Source of the DNA: a bacterium
GTDB lineage: Bacteria; Planctomycetota; J058; JAJDCP01
Direction of reading: 5' to 3'
Assembly (NCBI GenBank): GCA_030428695.1
Contig: JAUIEM010000540.1
Span: forward strand, 1-5,057
DNA: 5,057 bases
Under the pieces are notes generated by a model. The model was given only the letters and a program-made list of their open reading frames with translations. It was not told the DNA's origin and did no database searches. How positions within the stretch are numbered: position 1 is the first letter of the stretch; each line of letters opens with the position of its first letter. Below, in pieces: positions 4,137 through 5,057 of the stretch. The translations under genes were made by a program, and so were the position numbers.

Positions 4137-5057
4137 CTACGCGGCGCGCACCGCATCCTGCAACGCTGCGGCCATCGCCGCCCGTCGGCGCGCGATCGCG
4201 CGGGGATCGGCGTAGGCGAGCTCGGTCGCGAGTCCCGCGACTCCGGCAGGGGCGAACAGCTGCCGGCGGGGCGTCTGCCCGTAGAACCGCGCCGGCTTGC
4301 CGTAGGCGAGCGCAGCGACGCAGGCGTGGACCCGGTCGGAGTGGGTCTCGGCCGCGTTCGCGTAGACGGAGAGGTAATCGTGCGGCAGGTCGGAGATCAG
4401 CGTGCGGGGCCGTGCGGCGACCGCCTTCGGCAGGGGCCAGCGGACGATGTGCCGGCAGTGGATCACCTCCGGCCCGGGATTCTCCTCCGGGTCGGGCATG
4501 CTGTCGAAGGTGCGGGCGACGCAGCGGCGCCGGAAGCGCAGCGGCTCGAAGGCCGACGGCACGAAGAAGCCGTTGTCGAGGCCGGCCAGGGCGCGCCGGG
4601 CGCAGCCGCCGTAGGCGTCCATGGTCGGCTGGTCGCGGGCGATGAACAACAGCGGCTCGATGTCCGCGAGGAAGCGCGCGACCACGGCGCGCTCGGCGGG
4701 CGTGTAGTCCCTCCCCCCGACGCCGATCAGCAGGATGCGCACCCCCCGCTTCGCGGCGCGCTTCACCGCGGGGCCGCGCGTCCGGATGTAGCTGGCGGAC
4801 AGGGCCATGCCGTAGATGACCAGCAGGTCGTAGTCCAGCTCCTCGGTCATGTCGACCGCGTGGGCGAGGTACGGATAGCGGGGCGCCTCTTCCGGCCGCT
4901 GGAGGAGCCCCTCGAGGCCCGCGCGCGCTGCGTGGACCAGCGAGGCCCCCAGGCCGCGGGCCGGCTCGTCGACGCCGCCCTGGCTGAACAACCAGCGGGG
5001 CAGGCAGCTGGCCGCCTGGATCCGGGCGTCGGGCAGGGCCTCGCGGAGCAGGGCCTG
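4137..5057 (-). CDS. Polysaccharide pyruvyl transferase family-like protein, 5' end outside the window
   Basis: A minus-strand frame is open from the right edge to TAG 4137-4139 and shows 306 residues. A TTG at 4991 is a possible start, but the preceding 22 codons continue in a plausible R-E-A-L-P-D-A-R-I-Q-A helix-strand, so the gene very likely begins beyond the window. Seen directly: a buried strand D-Y-D-L-L-V-I-Y-G at about 75-83; R-I-L-L-I-G-V-G-G-R-D-Y-T at 107-118; F-I-A-R-D near 138-142; G-L-D-N-G-F-F-V-P near 159-167; and T-H-S-D-R-V-H-A-C-V-A-A-L-A-Y-G-K-P-A at 238-256. The S-D-R-x-H-x...A-x-x-x-G-K-P block, after a G-V-G-G and an S/A-R-D motif, is the signature of the PS_pyruv_trans fold (WcaK/AmsJ-like, GT-B-like), which transfers pyruvate from phosphoenolpyruvate to sugars of exopolysaccharides or cell-wall polymers. 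It is cytoplasmic. Acceptor and even pyruvyl specificity are unknown. Confidence 0.75.
   Translation of the reverse strand, partial: QALLREALPDARIQAASCLPRWLFSQGGVDEPARGLGASLVHAARAGLEGLLQRPEEAPRYPYLAHAVDMTEELDYDLLVIYGMALSASYIRTRGPAVKRAAKRGVRILLIGVGGRDYTPAERAVVARFLADIEPLLFIARDQPTMDAYGGCARRALAGLDNGFFVPSAFEPLRFRRRCVARTFDSMPDPEENPGPEVIHCRHIVRWPLPKAVAARPRTLISDLPHDYLSVYANAAETHSDRVHACVAALAYGKPARFYGQTPRRQLFAPAGVAGLATELAYADPRAIARRRAAMAAALQDAVRAA

Noticed and set aside
4115..4156. ATG at 4156 as the start of the short ORF
   Set aside because: It overlaps the upstream coding sequence and lacks a well-placed ribosome-binding site, whereas GTG 4114 has AGGGAGG five bases upstream.
3671..4645. Plus-strand open frame of 324 codons crossing the low-GC stretch and the pyruvyl transferase-like gene
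   Set aside because: It is mostly Arg/Gly/Ala runs antisense to a gene with real family motifs; no ribosome-binding site or domain was seen.

Overview
The window is 5,057 bp of GC-rich bacterial DNA, roughly 70-80% GC in most coding stretches. Two lipoprotein-type signal peptides, one Sec-type secreted protein and a polysaccharide pyruvyl transferase-like enzyme suggest a diderm, exopolysaccharide-making bacterium. A high-GC deltaproteobacterial or myxobacterial, acidobacterial or planctomycete-like lineage would fit, but the sequence alone does not fix the taxon.

The left half (1-2089) is read on the plus strand. It holds the 3' end of a membrane protein of the YbhN/AglD/MprF-type flippase-like family, then a small lipoprotein whose start is best placed at a TTG codon (237), then a phytanoyl-CoA dioxygenase-family (PhyH) Fe(II)/2-oxoglutarate oxygenase with an intact H-x-D...H metal site. 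The first three genes are closely spaced (41 bp and 11 bp gaps) and may be co-transcribed. After a 69 bp gap comes a second small lipoprotein of unknown function, whose stop codon lies within a terminator-like hairpin.

The right half (2205-5057) is read on the minus strand. From the right edge leftwards it holds a 5'-truncated (by the window) polysaccharide pyruvyl transferase-like gene, a short ORF starting 22 bp downstream with its own ribosome-binding site, a roughly 330 bp gene-less stretch, and a 427-residue secreted, helical protein with an unrecognised C-terminal domain.

The most unusual part is 3555-3911. It has lower GC (about 66% over 3601-3900 by hand count), is bounded by an imperfect 15 bp inverted repeat (13/15 matches), contains a dense series of small hairpins, and carries two copies of a 13 bp repeat, each forming a stem-loop with the same 9-base loop but different stem bases. 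Its right end falls inside the short ORF, whose sequence character changes there. A small non-autonomous (MITE-like) insertion that truncated a polysaccharide-cluster gene is one reading. A structured non-coding RNA or a protein-binding regulatory region are others. None can be confirmed without database comparison.
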